Assembly (NCBI RefSeq): GCF_027922425.1
Contig: NZ_BSFQ01000017.1
Span: 86,661-150,660, forward strand
Length of the DNA stretch: 64,000 nt
Direction: 5' to 3'
From: Pseudonocardia halophobica
GTDB lineage: Bacteria > Actinomycetota > Actinomycetes > Mycobacteriales > Pseudonocardiaceae
Shown: piece after piece, positions 1 through 8,267 of the stretch
How positions within the stretch are numbered: the first letter of the stretch is position 1
Layout of the letters: the number at the start of each line of letters is the position of its first letter
Program-made: the position numbers and the translations under genes
The notes under the pieces: generated by a model
What the model saw: only the letters and a program-made list of their open reading frames with translations
Databases searched by the model: none
What the model was told of the DNA's origin: nothing

Positions 1-248
1 ACCCAGAACATGTCCTCGTGCTCCGGGTCGCGCACGGTGATGTGCCCGGCGACGCCCTCCCCGAAGCCGAAGCGGCCGAAGATCCGGAACGCGCCCGCGA
101 GCTGCTGCTTGCGGTGCAGCCGCTCCTCCTCGACGGTCGCGAACTCGGGCGGGCGCGGCAGGGCGATGCCCTCCTGGGTGGGCTCGAAGGAGGGCATGCC
201 CCCGTTGTCGGGTGCGGAGGCGGGTGCGGACGTCGTCGGTGCAGCCAT
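1..248 (-). CDS. Class II aldolase/adducin family protein, N-terminal part (cut by window edge)
   Basis: Only the first 82 codons lie in the window; the gene runs off the left edge. The reading frame is open from an ATG at 248 and gives a flexible Ala/Pro/Ser-rich start, then a PPEFATVEEERLHRK stretch and a GFGEGVAGHITVRDP segment. That last segment is the typical N-terminal substrate loop of class II aldolase/adducin proteins, with a histidine that in the family begins the metal-site region. Members are metal-dependent aldolases or dehydratases of small hydroxy-acids; the substrate cannot be told from this fragment. It is divergent from the FAD oxidoreductase at 343, so a promoter region is shared in 249-342. 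Confidence 0.8.
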   Translation of the reverse strand, partial: MAAPTTSAPASAPDNGGMPSFEPTQEGIALPRPPEFATVEEERLHRKQQLAGAFRIFGRFGFGEGVAGHITVRDPEHEDMFW

Positions 249-342
249 CCTCCGACGGTGCGCCCCGCCGCACCGGCCCGTCAACGGGTGCGCGGGCTCC
301 TGCTGCGCGGGTGCCGGCGGGCCGGGCGTTAGGGTCGCGGCC

Positions 343-1758
343 GTGAGCACTGCGGTCGTGGTCGGCAGCGGCCCCAACGGGCTCACGGCGGCGGCGCTGC
401 TGGCGCGCGCGGGCGTCGAGGTCACCGTCCTGGAGGCGGCGGCGGAGATCGGCGGCGGCACCCGCACGGGCGAGGCGATCCTGCCCGGGCTGCTGCACGA
501 CCACTGCTCGGCGGTGCACCCGATGGCCGTCGGCTCGCCGGCGCTGCAGGACCTGCAGGTGGCGAAGTACGGCCTCGAGTGGCGGTGGCCGGAGATCGAC
601 TGCGTCCATCCGCTCGACGACGGCACGGCCGGCGTGCTGCACCGCTCGGTCGGGGAGACGGCCCGGGGACTGGGCCGGGACGGCCGGCGCTGGTCCGCGC
701 TGTTCGGCCGGCCCGCCGCGCGCTACGACGCCCTGGCCGAGGACGTCCTGGGCCCGCTGCTGCGGATCCCGTCGCACCCGCTCGACCTCGCCCGGTTCGG
801 CCTGCCCACGCTGCTGCCCGCGACCGTCCTGGCCCGCGCGTTCGCGACCCCGCGGGCGCGGGCGCTGTTCGCCGGGGTCGCGGCGCACGCCTTCCACCCG
901 CTGGAGCGGCCGCTGACCTCGGCGATCGGCCTGGGCATCCTCACCGCCGGGCACCGGCACGGCTGGGCGGTCGCGGCCGGTGGCTCGCGCGCGATCTCCG
1001 ACGCGCTCGCGGCGGTGCTGGCCGAGCACGGCGGGCGGATCGAGACGGGGGTCCGGGTGACCTCCGCGGCGCAGCTGCCTCCTGCCGACGTCGTGCTGTT
1101 CGACCTGGCTCCGGGCGCGGTCGCCGGAATCCTCGGCGACCGGCTGCCCCGCCGGGCGGCCCGGGCCTACCGACGCTTCCGCCACGGGCCGGGGGCGTTC
1201 AAGGTCGACTTCGCGGTGGAGGGCGGGGTGCCCTGGCGGAACCCGGCCGCCGCCCGCGCCGGCACCGTGCACCTGGGCGGGCCGCTGGAGGAGGTCGCAG
1301 CCGGGGAGCGCGAGATCGCCGCGGGCCGGCTGCCCGAGCGGCCGTTCGTGCTGGTCGGGCAGCAGTACCTCGCCGACCCGGGCCGATCGGTCGGGGACGT
1401 GCACCCGGTCTGGGCCTACGCGCACGTTCCGCACGGGTACGCGGGCGACGCCACCGAGGCGATCACCGCGCAGCTCGAGCGGTTCGCGCCCGGCTTCCGC
1501 GACCGCGTCGTCGGGACCGCGGTGCGGACCACCACGGAGCTGGCCCGGTACAACCCGAACTTCGTGGGCGGCGACATCGTCACCGGCTCGACGCGGGCGG
1601 TGCGGCTGCTGGTCGGGCCCCGCGCCACGCTCGCCCCCTACGACACCGGCGTCCCCGGCGTGTACGTCTGCTCCGCCGCCACCCCGCCCGGCGCCGGCGC
1701 GCACGGGATGTGCGGGGCGCACGCGGCCGAACGGGCCCTGCGGCACCTGCGTCGCTGA
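343..1758 (+). CDS. Phytoene dehydrogenase-like FAD/NAD(P) oxidoreductase
   Basis: A 471-residue protein starting at GTG 343, chosen because the FAD-binding beta-alpha-beta motif (VVVGSGPNGLTAAALLARAG) then begins within the first five residues. The frame stays open much further upstream but that part overlaps the divergent aldolase and has no conserved features. The acidic end of the Rossmann motif (TVLEAAAEIGGGTRTG) and a C-terminal GVYVCSAATPPGAGAHGMCG segment fit the CrtI/amine-oxidase-like family that binds FAD at both ends. Such proteins oxidise or isomerise C-C bonds; the actual substrate is unknown, and no carotenoid genes are nearby. It appears to be a single-gene unit. Confidence 0.85.
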   Translation: MSTAVVVGSGPNGLTAAALLARAGVEVTVLEAAAEIGGGTRTGEAILPGLLHDHCSAVHPMAVGSPALQDLQVAKYGLEWRWPEIDCVHPLDDGTAGVLHRSVGETARGLGRDGRRWSALFGRPAARYDALAEDVLGPLLRIPSHPLDLARFGLPTLLPATVLARAFATPRARALFAGVAAHAFHPLERPLTSAIGLGILTAGHRHGWAVAAGGSRAISDALAAVLAEHGGRIETGVRVTSAAQLPPADVVLFDLAPGAVAGILGDRLPRRAARAYRRFRHGPGAFKVDFAVEGGVPWRNPAAARAGTVHLGGPLEEVAAGEREIAAGRLPERPFVLVGQQYLADPGRSVGDVHPVWAYAHVPHGYAGDATEAITAQLERFAPGFRDRVVGTAVRTTTELARYNPNFVGGDIVTGSTRAVRLLVGPRATLAPYDTGVPGVYVCSAATPPGAGAHGMCGAHAAERALRHLRR

Positions 1759-1909
1759 CGCCGGCCGGTCGCCGGCGGTGCACCCGCCGACCCGGGCACC
1801 ACGACGCCGACCGGACGAGCGGGACGGATCAGCGCGGCCCGGCCACCGCCGACCGCAGCCGGCCCGCGACCGGACTCGGCCGGCGGATCACCGCACTACG
1901 GTCGGCCCG

Positions 1910-2233
1910 ATGAACCGAGCGCTGGCCTCCCGGCTGCTGGTGGGGGTGCTGGCCCTCGAGATCGTGGTCCCGGCCGTCTCCCTCGCGACCACCTCGACCC
2001 CACGGCACTACGCCTGGAGCATGTTCGTCGAGTCCTCGACCGACTACCGCTACGTCGGCGAGACCACGGACGGCACGCACGTCGATCTCGACCCGGGCGA
2101 GGTCGGGCGGCCGTGGTCCGGCATCCACTACGGGCCGCAGACTCCGGAGCGGCTGTGCGCGCGGCACCCCGAGCTGACCTCGGTGACCCGGTTCTACGAC
2201 ACCGACCTCGAGAGCGTGCAGCCGTGCGGATGA
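1910..2233 (+). CDS. Small single-pass membrane or exported protein, partner of the HTTM gene
   Basis: A 107-residue protein with a hydrophobic N-terminal segment (about residues 9-27) that is a signal anchor or signal peptide, followed by a polar outer domain with a DYRYVGETTDGTHVDL strand and two cysteines near the end (one in LCARHP, one in QPCG) that could form a disulfide. I do not recognise a named family. Its stop overlaps the start of the HTTM gene (ATGA at 2230-2233), implying translational coupling. Small one-pass partners beside HTTM-domain proteins are common in actinomycetes, so the two probably act together in the membrane. Confidence 0.7.
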   Translation: MNRALASRLLVGVLALEIVVPAVSLATTSTPRHYAWSMFVESSTDYRYVGETTDGTHVDLDPGEVGRPWSGIHYGPQTPERLCARHPELTSVTRFYDTDLESVQPCG

Positions 2234-3039
2234 TCCCCGAGACCGTGCCGGGCCGGCCGCTAGCCGCGTACCGGATCGTGCTGGGGCTGGTCGCCGTGGT
2301 GCGCGCGCTGGCCCTCACCGCCAACCCGTACCTCGGCAACCGCCCGCACCCGCTCTACTCCTTCCTGCCGGCGGTGCCCACGCCGGTGTGGACGGTCGTC
2401 GGGCTGGTGATGCTGGCCGCCGCCGTACTCGTCGTGCTGGGTGTGCGGGCCCGCCCGGCCGCCGCGACCGTCGGCGTGTGCGTCCTGCTGCTGATGTGGG
2501 GCGCCGGCTACTACGGCAACGGCGCCTACCTGCTGGCCACGATGTCGCTCCTGATCTCCTGCACGCGGTGCGACACCGATCTCGCGCTGCGCCCGCGCCG
2601 GTACGCCGACGGCGTGTGGGCGCCGCCGGTCTACCTCATGCGCGCGCAGATCACGATCGTCTACGTCTACGCCGCTCTCGGGAAGCTCAGCCTCGACTTC
2701 CTCTCCGGCAACGGGCTCGCTTCGTGGGGCATCGACTCGGCCCTCGCGCCGCGGTTCCTGCTGGTCCTGCCCGTGCTGGTGACGATGGCCGTCGGTGCGG
2801 TGGCCACGGAGCTGTTCGTCTCGGTGGCGCTGTGGTTCCGGCGGACGCGGCCCGTCGCGATCACGCTCGGGCTCCTGCTGCACCTGTGCATGATCGGCTG
2901 GATCAGCGACAGCCTGATCGCGGTCGTGGAGTTGACGTGCTTCGCGGCCACCACGACCGGCGGCTACCTGCTCTTCGTCGACCGGCTGCCGCGGTTCGTG
3001 GAGCGCCGGATCCCGGAGGGCTCGCAGGCGTCCGGTTAA
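2230..3039 (+). CDS. HTTM-domain (vitamin K carboxylase-like) integral membrane protein
   Basis: A 269-residue multi-spanning protein. Hydrophobic segments fall near residues 10-28, 52-72, 75-92, 95-120, 145-165, 180-205, 210-230 and 232-250. The AQITIVYVYAALGKL segment and the LGLLLHLCMIGW segment match the HTTM fold shared with vitamin K-dependent gamma-carboxylase, DoxX-like and lipase-maturation proteins. It starts at ATG 2230, overlapping the stop of the small upstream gene by four bases. The function of bacterial HTTM proteins is mostly unknown. The next gene, a DUF3592 protein, lies 31 bases downstream on the same strand and may be co-transcribed. Confidence 0.75.
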   Translation: MIPETVPGRPLAAYRIVLGLVAVVRALALTANPYLGNRPHPLYSFLPAVPTPVWTVVGLVMLAAAVLVVLGVRARPAAATVGVCVLLLMWGAGYYGNGAYLLATMSLLISCTRCDTDLALRPRRYADGVWAPPVYLMRAQITIVYVYAALGKLSLDFLSGNGLASWGIDSALAPRFLLVLPVLVTMAVGAVATELFVSVALWFRRTRPVAITLGLLLHLCMIGWISDSLIAVVELTCFAATTTGGYLLFVDRLPRFVERRIPEGSQASG

Positions 3040-3070
3040 CGCCCACCCCCGGTTCCGACGAGGACCGGCC

Positions 3071-3538
3071 GTGGAGGCGCGGCGGGTCGGGAGCCTGCGG
3101 TGGTACGGCGTGCTGCTCGTGCGCGTCGCCGCCCTGGTCATGACGGGCGTGGTGCTGCAGACTGCCGGGTCGGCCGCCTGGAACGACCACGTGCTCGGCC
3201 TGCGCGGCGAGCCCGACCGGGGGACCGTCGTCGCCGTCCGGCACACGTCCCCGGGCCGGGCCGACCGCGTGGAGGTCGACACGGCCCGGTTCGGCGGCAC
3301 GGCCTGGGTCACCACGCCCCGCAAGGACCTCGACGTCGGCGACACGGTCGACGTCGTCGTCGATCCCCGCGACCCGGCGCGGGCCGAGCTCGCCGGGGAC
3401 GGCTGGCCGTGGCGGCAGATCGTGATCCCGCTGACCGGGCTGCTGCTGGTCGCCGTGTTCGTGGGGAGGTACGGGCGGTGGCGCGAGCCGGAGCCGCCCA
3501 CCGACGCCGACGAGCTGGTCCGCGGGGGAGCGACCTGA
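3071..3538 (+). CDS. DUF3592-type membrane protein
   Basis: A 155-residue protein from GTG 3071. It has two transmembrane helices, about residues 10-32 and 118-135, flanking an extracytoplasmic beta-rich domain. The RGTVVAVRHTSP and DTVDVVVDPRDPARAEL strands are typical of the DUF3592 family, whose members have this helix-domain-helix layout and no known biochemical role. It ends one base before the convergent nitronate monooxygenase gene, so there is no room for a separate terminator. A position 31 bases after the HTTM gene suggests a three-gene membrane operon. Confidence 0.7.
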   Translation: MEARRVGSLRWYGVLLVRVAALVMTGVVLQTAGSAAWNDHVLGLRGEPDRGTVVAVRHTSPGRADRVEVDTARFGGTAWVTTPRKDLDVGDTVDVVVDPRDPARAELAGDGWPWRQIVIPLTGLLLVAVFVGRYGRWREPEPPTDADELVRGGAT

Positions 3539-3539
3539 C

Positions 3540-4484
3540 TCAGGCGCCCTCGAGGTACCGCTTGGCCAGGCCGCCGAGCGTCTCCTCGAACTCCGCCACC
3601 GTGCGCCGGATGATCTCCGCGACGGGCTCGACCGCGCCGATCCGGCCGGCCACCTGGCCCAGTTGGGCGAGGCTCGCGTTGAGGTCGCCGTCCCGGTAGA
3701 GCCCGTGGATGTTGCCGAGCAGGGCCATCGGGTCGCCCGCGGTCGCGATCTCGAACGGCGCGGTGGCCTCGGTGCGCAGCACCCGGACCTGCTTGCCGTT
3801 GTGTTTGTTGATCAGCATGGTGTCGGTCTCGGCGGCCGCCACCACGGCGTCCTTCATGTTGCGGTGCACCGGGGACTCCTCGGTGGCCACCATCCGCGTG
3901 CCCATCTGGACGCCCTCGGCGCCGAGGGCGAATGCGGCGGCCATCGACCGGCCGTCGGCGATCCCGCCGGCGGCCACGATCGGCACCCCGACCTGCGCCG
4001 CGACCAGGGGGAGCAGCACCATCGACGACACCTCGCGCGGCGCCTTGAACCCGGCGCCCTCGCTGCCCTCGACCACCAGCCCGTCGACGCCGGCCTCGAT
4101 CGCCTTCTGCGCGCCGCGCAGGGACGGGACGACGTGGAAGACGGTCAGGCCCGCCTCCTTCAGCCGCGGCGTGTGGGCGGTGGGGGAGCCCGCGGACGTC
4201 GTCACGAAGCGGACGCCCTCCTCGACGATCATGTCGACGATCGCCGGGTCCTTGACGAAGGCGAGCGGCAGGTTCACGCCGAACGGCTTGTCGGTGAGGT
4301 CGCGCGTGCGGCGGATGTCCTCGCGCACCTCGTCGACCCCGAGCGAGCCGGGGACGAGGCCCATCGCGCCGGCCTCGGACACCGCGGCGACGAGCCGCGG
4401 TTTGGCGATGTAGCCCATCGGGGCCTGCAGGATCGGGACGTCGACGCCCAGCAGCTGGGTCACGCGGTTGGCGAAGGTCACCAC
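3540..4484 (-). CDS. Nitronate monooxygenase / NPD-like flavin oxidoreductase
   Basis: A 314-residue FMN-dependent TIM-barrel enzyme of the 2-nitropropane dioxygenase family. The N-terminal LGVDVPILQAPMGYIAKPRLVAAVSEAG is diagnostic when read as two short blocks (PILQAPMG and AAVSEAGAMG), followed by FGVNLPL, a VEGSEGAGF phosphate-site loop, PIVAAGGIADG and an ALGAEGVQMGTRM segment that closes the FMN phosphate site. The family oxidises alkyl nitronates such as propionate-3-nitronate, but many actinobacterial members are flavin reductases of unknown substrate, including ones linked to lipid catabolism. Start is GTG 4484. It is divergent from the S4 protein, with a GAACGTTC palindrome between them. 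Confidence 0.85.
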   Translation of the reverse strand: MVTFANRVTQLLGVDVPILQAPMGYIAKPRLVAAVSEAGAMGLVPGSLGVDEVREDIRRTRDLTDKPFGVNLPLAFVKDPAIVDMIVEEGVRFVTTSAGSPTAHTPRLKEAGLTVFHVVPSLRGAQKAIEAGVDGLVVEGSEGAGFKAPREVSSMVLLPLVAAQVGVPIVAAGGIADGRSMAAAFALGAEGVQMGTRMVATEESPVHRNMKDAVVAAAETDTMLINKHNGKQVRVLRTEATAPFEIATAGDPMALLGNIHGLYRDGDLNASLAQLGQVAGRIGAVEPVAEIIRRTVAEFEETLGGLAKRYLEGA

Positions 4485-4496
4485 CGCAGGCTAAAC

Positions 4497-4504
4497 GAAC
4501 GTTC
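4497..4504. promoter_or_regulatory. GAACGTTC palindrome between divergent genes
   Basis: A perfect 8-base palindrome, with imperfect flanks AAAC and ACTT, lies 13 bases upstream of the nitronate monooxygenase start and about 50 bases upstream of the S4 gene. Actinobacterial TetR proteins often use operators built on such a core, but no regulator gene is adjacent, so this is only a candidate. Confidence 0.3.
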
Positions 4505-4554
4505 ACTTGGTGGCCAGGGTCCACGGGAAACGTCCCCGGTGCGAGGATCGGGCC

Positions 4555-4779
4555 ATGGCAGCCACGCCGATCCAGGACGTCCCGATCGCGACCGAGCCGA
4601 TCCGGCTCGGACAGTTCCTCAAACTCTCCGGCCTCGCCGAGGACGGCGTGCACGCCCGGGAGCTGGTCGAGGCCGGCGAGGTCATGGTCGACGGCCGCGC
4701 GGAGACCCGGCGCGGCGCCCAGCTGCGCCGCGGGCAGGTCGTGGCCGTGCACGGCCGGCGGGCGCGGCCCGTCGGGTAG
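4555..4779 (+). CDS. Small RNA-binding S4-domain protein
   Basis: A 74-residue protein made almost entirely of one S4 domain: IRLGQFLKLSGLAEDGVHA, then ARELVEAGEVMVDGRAETRRGAQLRRGQVVAV, which is the two-helix plus beta-loop RNA-binding signature (read here in parts). Proteins of this size resemble the YbcJ/RqcP-like group that binds ribosomal or structured RNA. Start is ATG 4555; an earlier in-frame start at 4507 would add sixteen residues without family similarity. It converges with the acyltransferase gene, whose stop lies five bases after its own stop. Confidence 0.85.
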   Translation: MAATPIQDVPIATEPIRLGQFLKLSGLAEDGVHARELVEAGEVMVDGRAETRRGAQLRRGQVVAVHGRRARPVG

Positions 4780-4784
4780 CGGGG

Positions 4785-6866
4785 CTACCAGCCCAGGGCC
4801 TGGTGCAGCCGCTCCTCCATGACCGGCGCGAGGGAGGTCATGTACGTGGCCGAGACGTGGTTGAAGTCCATGTAGACGAGCACGTTGCCGATCTCGGCCG
4901 GGCAGAGCGCGGCGTCGCACAGGTGGTCGGAGAAGTCCAGGAAGGTCACGTTCGGCGGGACGTCCGGGGCCAGCTGGTACGGCGGGATCGGGCCGTAGAC
5001 GTCCGCGCGGGGCACGCCGCACTCGGCGGCCCCGCGGCCGCGCTGCTGCAGGCAGTCCGGCGGGCTGAACGACGTGTCGAAGCGCGGGTTGTCCCGCGCG
5101 GCGATCACCGGGATGCCGAGCTCGTTCATCCGCTGCCAGGCGGCGACGAAGCCGGGCGGGGTGACCTCGGTGAGCCCGGCCCGGACGTCCCGGCTGGCCA
5201 GCGTGAACACGGCGTCGGGATGCAGGTCGGCGATCTCGTCGACCACCGCGGCGTTCCAGTTCAGGCAGTCCAGGTTGGCCGGGTCCACCTCGGACGTGGT
5301 GGAGAAGGGGCAGGCCCCCTTCAGCATGTCGATCAGCTCCCAGTTGTTCCGCTGCGCGACCGGGGCCAGCGCGGCGGTGTACTGCTGGGAGTGCGAGTCC
5401 CCGACCACGACGATCCGCTTGGCCGGCGGGACCGCGGGATCCGGCCGGGGCGACGTGCAGGCCTCGGCGGTCGGGTAGCGGGTCATCGGGGCGCAGGCCC
5501 AGCCCGTGAACTGGTAGAAGTCGTCCGGCGCCGTGACCATCGGGGGGATCAGCTCGACGGCCGGGTCGACGTCGTCGATCGAGCCGGAGTGGATGGCCAT
5601 CGCCCCGGGGTGGTCGGTGTCGCCCACCGCGGCGGTCTCGTTCGCCCGCTGGGCGGCCTCGAACTGCCACACGCCGCCGGCGAGCAGGACGACCGCGAGC
5701 CCGGCGGCCGCGCCCCGCCAGCGCGTCCGGTCGGTGAGCGGCGCCCGCCGGATCGGCTCCTCGATCAGGTGGTGCGTGAGCACCGCGAGCACGACCGACA
5801 GCCCGACGATGGCCAGCCCGCCGCGCAGCCCGACGGTCTCCTGGTCGCGGACGACCAGGAAGAAGATCAGCACCGGCCAGTGCCACAGGTAGAGCGAGTA
5901 GCTCAGGTCGCCGAGGTAGCCGACGGGCCGCGAGCCGAGGATCCTGTCCGCCCCGATCCGGCTGCCGGTCATGCCGGCGATCAGCACCAGGCACGCCGCG
6001 CCGGTGGGCCACAGCGCCGCGATGCCGGGAAACACGGCGTCGACCCGCAGCAGGGCGCCGCACGCGATGAGCCCGACGACGCCGACCCAGCCGAGCACGA
6101 CCCGCCAGCGGCGGGGCAGGGTGATCGCGTCGATCGTCAGCGCCAGCAGGCCGCCGAGCGCGAACTCCCACACGCGGGTGAGCGAGTGGAAGTAGGCGAG
6201 CGGCTGGTTGGTGATCGTGAGCGCGACCGAGAAGGTCAGCGAGGCGGCGAAGAGGCCGCTCAGGGTGAGCAGCAGGTGCCCGCGCAGCCGCTCCCCGGCC
6301 TGGCCGGCGACCAGCCCCACCACCGCGATCAGCAGCGGCCACACGACGTAGAACTGCACCTGGATCGACAGCGACCAGAAATGCTGGACCACGCTCTGGG
6401 TGTTGTGCTGGGCCGCGTAGTCCACGGAGTCGGCCGCGAGCTGCCAGTTCTCCAGGAACACCGCCGACGCGAACAGCTCGTGCAGCGTCTGCTGCCAGCG
6501 GGCCTCGGGGAGCAGCAGCGCGCCCGCGACCGCGCTCACGACCAGCACGGTGAAGGCGGCCGGCAGCAGCCGCGCGGCCTGGCGCGCCCACGTCGGCCGG
6601 AAGCGGAGCCGGCCACGGGCGGCGGCCCGGAAGAGCTGCCCGGTGATGAGGAAGCCGGAGATCACGAAGAACACGTCGACGCCGCCGGAGACCCGGCCGA
6701 ACCAGACGTGGTAGGCGACGACGAGGAGGACCGCGAGCGCGCGCAGGCCCTGCAGCTCGGGGCGGAAACGACGGGCACGCTCCGTGGCCGGGGCGGCGGG
6801 CGCGGGCGGGACGTTCGGGACGGGACCGGAGGCGGGATCGACGGGGTCGGGCCGCATCGCTGTCAT
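4785..6866 (-). CDS. OafA-type membrane acyltransferase with C-terminal SGNH domain
   Basis: A 693-residue protein. Residues 30-370 form an acyltransferase-3 membrane domain of about ten helices; the family signature ELQGLRALAVLLVVAYHVW carries the conserved histidine. The last 300 residues are a periplasmic SGNH hydrolase-like domain, with the block I motif VVVGDSHSQQY and a C-terminal MDFNHVS giving the Asp/His pair. Such fused enzymes move acetyl or acyl groups from cytoplasmic donors to surface sugars, peptidoglycan or lipids. Start at ATG 6866 is preferred over one 63 bases upstream because GGAGGG sits just before it. It is probably transcribed alone; the upstream neighbour is a transglycosylase on the same strand. 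Confidence 0.88.
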   Translation of the reverse strand: MTAMRPDPVDPASGPVPNVPPAPAAPATERARRFRPELQGLRALAVLLVVAYHVWFGRVSGGVDVFFVISGFLITGQLFRAAARGRLRFRPTWARQAARLLPAAFTVLVVSAVAGALLLPEARWQQTLHELFASAVFLENWQLAADSVDYAAQHNTQSVVQHFWSLSIQVQFYVVWPLLIAVVGLVAGQAGERLRGHLLLTLSGLFAASLTFSVALTITNQPLAYFHSLTRVWEFALGGLLALTIDAITLPRRWRVVLGWVGVVGLIACGALLRVDAVFPGIAALWPTGAACLVLIAGMTGSRIGADRILGSRPVGYLGDLSYSLYLWHWPVLIFFLVVRDQETVGLRGGLAIVGLSVVLAVLTHHLIEEPIRRAPLTDRTRWRGAAAGLAVVLLAGGVWQFEAAQRANETAAVGDTDHPGAMAIHSGSIDDVDPAVELIPPMVTAPDDFYQFTGWACAPMTRYPTAEACTSPRPDPAVPPAKRIVVVGDSHSQQYTAALAPVAQRNNWELIDMLKGACPFSTTSEVDPANLDCLNWNAAVVDEIADLHPDAVFTLASRDVRAGLTEVTPPGFVAAWQRMNELGIPVIAARDNPRFDTSFSPPDCLQQRGRGAAECGVPRADVYGPIPPYQLAPDVPPNVTFLDFSDHLCDAALCPAEIGNVLVYMDFNHVSATYMTSLAPVMEERLHQALGW

Positions 6867-7010
6867 CCGGTCCCTCCGCTGTCGCCTCCTCCGGCCCAGC
6901 TCGTACGCCCGTCCGGTCCCGGCGGGCACTCCGGGCGGGCCCCGCGGCGGGGGCGGGGGCGAGGGGGAGGCAGGGCCGGCTCGTCACCCCTCGTGACGAT
7001 CCGGGTCGCA

Positions 7011-7021
7011 CTTACTGTAAG
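7011..7021. promoter_or_regulatory. CTTAC-T-GTAAG palindrome upstream of the acyltransferase
   Basis: A short perfect inverted repeat in the 224-base gap between the transglycosylase stop and the acyltransferase start, about 145 bases ahead of the start. It is the only clear dyad in this gap and could be an operator; there is no independent support. Confidence 0.25.
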
Positions 7022-7090
7022 CCGGAAGATCGGGTCCCGCGCGACGGGACCCGGCTCCGGCGGCATCGGTGGTGATCGCGGTCGGTGGGC

Positions 7091-7945
7091 TCAGTAGCCC
7101 ACGTACCCGCCCGAACCGTTGCTGCGGCCGCCGGCCTCGAGGGTGTCGAGGCCGTAGTTGGCGATCATGTAGCGCACGCCCGCGGTGATGTTGGCGACCG
7201 GGTCGGTGATCGCGCGGCCGGACAGGCTGGGGTGCACGTAGGCCCGGAAGGTCGAGGGGATGACCTGCATCAGGCCCTGCGAGGGGCGGCCGGCGCGGGC
7301 GTTGGAGTCCCACAGGTTGATCGCCCGCGGGTTGCCGCCGGACTCCGCCATGATGATCTTCTTGACGCCCGGCGCGAGGTCCCGCGGCAGGTCGCAGATC
7401 TCGAGGGCCTGGGCGATCCAGCCGTCGACGCCGCCGCGGGAGATCAGCGCGTCGAGCTCGGCCCGGGCCGCGGCCTCGGCGGCCTCCTTGGCCTGCTGCT
7501 CCGCGATCCGGTCCGCGATCCGGCCGGCCTTGTCCAGCGAGGCCAGCTCCACGTCCGTGATCGTCTCGGGGTCCGCCTCGGCGGGGCCGGGGTCGTCGAT
7601 GCCGGCGACCGAGTAGGCGACCGGGCTCAGGTGCGCGCCGGTGAGCGGGACGTCCGCCGGGTCGACCTGCAGGGCCTCGGAGTTCGCGGCCAGTTGCGTG
7701 GCGGCCGTGGAGGTCTCCGCGGCGTCGGCGATCGCCGGGACCCCGGTCGAGGTGACGGCCGCGAACGTGCCCGTCGAGAGGACGCCGAACGCGGCGCCGA
7801 CGGCAGCCGTCGTGGATGCGACGGTGCGTCGGGGGGCGACGCGACCGGGGGCGGTCGCGTGCCTGGCGGCGTGCCTCGTGGGGACCCGGTGGGGAGCCGG
7901 GTCTCCGGTGACACGCCGGCCGCCTGGGGAGCGGTGGCCAGCCAA
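7091..7945 (-). CDS. Exported lytic transglycosylase (SLT fold), peptidoglycan hydrolase
   Basis: A 284-residue protein. A basic, histidine-rich start is followed by a hydrophobic segment (about 43-63) that acts as signal or anchor, then a low-complexity spacer and a charged helix with an EQQAKEAAEAAARAEL coiled-coil-like stretch (147-164). The catalytic goose-type/SLT domain spans 175-275: the general acid is Glu201 in MAESGGNP, then GLMQVIPSTF and NITAGVRYMIANYG. It cuts glycan strands outside the membrane, probably in growth or resuscitation. The start is a TTG at 7945 preceded by GAAAGG; a GTG twelve codons inside is the alternative. A long structured leader precedes it. Confidence 0.85.
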   Translation of the reverse strand: MAGHRSPGGRRVTGDPAPHRVPTRHAARHATAPGRVAPRRTVASTTAAVGAAFGVLSTGTFAAVTSTGVPAIADAAETSTAATQLAANSEALQVDPADVPLTGAHLSPVAYSVAGIDDPGPAEADPETITDVELASLDKAGRIADRIAEQQAKEAAEAAARAELDALISRGGVDGWIAQALEICDLPRDLAPGVKKIIMAESGGNPRAINLWDSNARAGRPSQGLMQVIPSTFRAYVHPSLSGRAITDPVANITAGVRYMIANYGLDTLEAGGRSNGSGGYVGY

Positions 7946-8267
7946 GGTGTTGAGCCTTTCGCGTTCTCTTCACGTCCACGGACGGTCTCGAGCGGACCCG
8001 GGTCGGGGGTCCCGGGGAGCCGGTCGGGGACTCCGGCTCCACCGTCCGCTCGTGATCGGACCGTGATGACTGCCGGCGACACTACGGATGGTGAACCCCC
8101 GGACACAACCCCCGGGGCTGCCTGTCGCCGCTGCTCCGCGGCCGTTCGTCGCGCCGTCCACCGGCAAGGTGTTCCGCGTCTCCTGCGGTGAACGGTCACC
8201 GCGCGCGACCGGACGCTACCGACGCGTAGGGTGGACGTGAATCGAGCTTCAGCTCTCGGGAGGCGCC
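7946..8267. promoter_or_regulatory. 322-base divergent region with a structured leader
   Basis: This gap separates the transglycosylase (minus) and soxR (plus). Towards the transglycosylase it contains GGCGACA (8075-8081) pairing with TGTCGCC (8123-8129) around GC-rich repeats CCCCCGG and CCCCCGGGG, and further G/C hairpins nearer the gene. A long folded 5' leader is typical for actinobacterial cell-wall hydrolases. The conserved blocks of the c-di-AMP (ydaO) riboswitch were not found, so the type of leader is open. Confidence 0.4.
8238..8255. promoter_or_regulatory. Candidate SoxR operator
   Basis: Two overlapping dyads lie just upstream of the soxR start: TGAA-N6-TTCA (8238-8251) and GAGCT-TC-AGCTC (8244-8255). 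MerR-family regulators bind dyads in the spacer of their own promoters; the soxR ribosome site GGGAGG follows at once (8258-8263). No second promoter with the same dyad was found in the window. Confidence 0.35.

Noticed and set aside
10..342. N-terminal extension of the FAD oxidoreductase up to position 10
   Set aside because: The extension overlaps the real aldolase gene on the other strand and has no conserved sequence; the FAD motif begins right after GTG 343.
2260..7011. A 1583-codon open frame on the minus strand
   Set aside because: It is a shadow frame of GC-rich DNA that crosses several real genes, has Arg/Pro/Gly-rich random composition and no domain. The real genes in the other frames have motifs and proper starts.
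3663..7097. A 1144-codon open frame on the plus strand
   Set aside because: It is antisense to the nitronate monooxygenase and acyltransferase genes; the sequence is low-complexity His/Arg/Asp-rich and matches no family.
7946..8267. ydaO/yuaA (c-di-AMP) riboswitch
   Set aside because: The conserved internal blocks I know for this riboswitch were not found in either orientation; only general stems are present.
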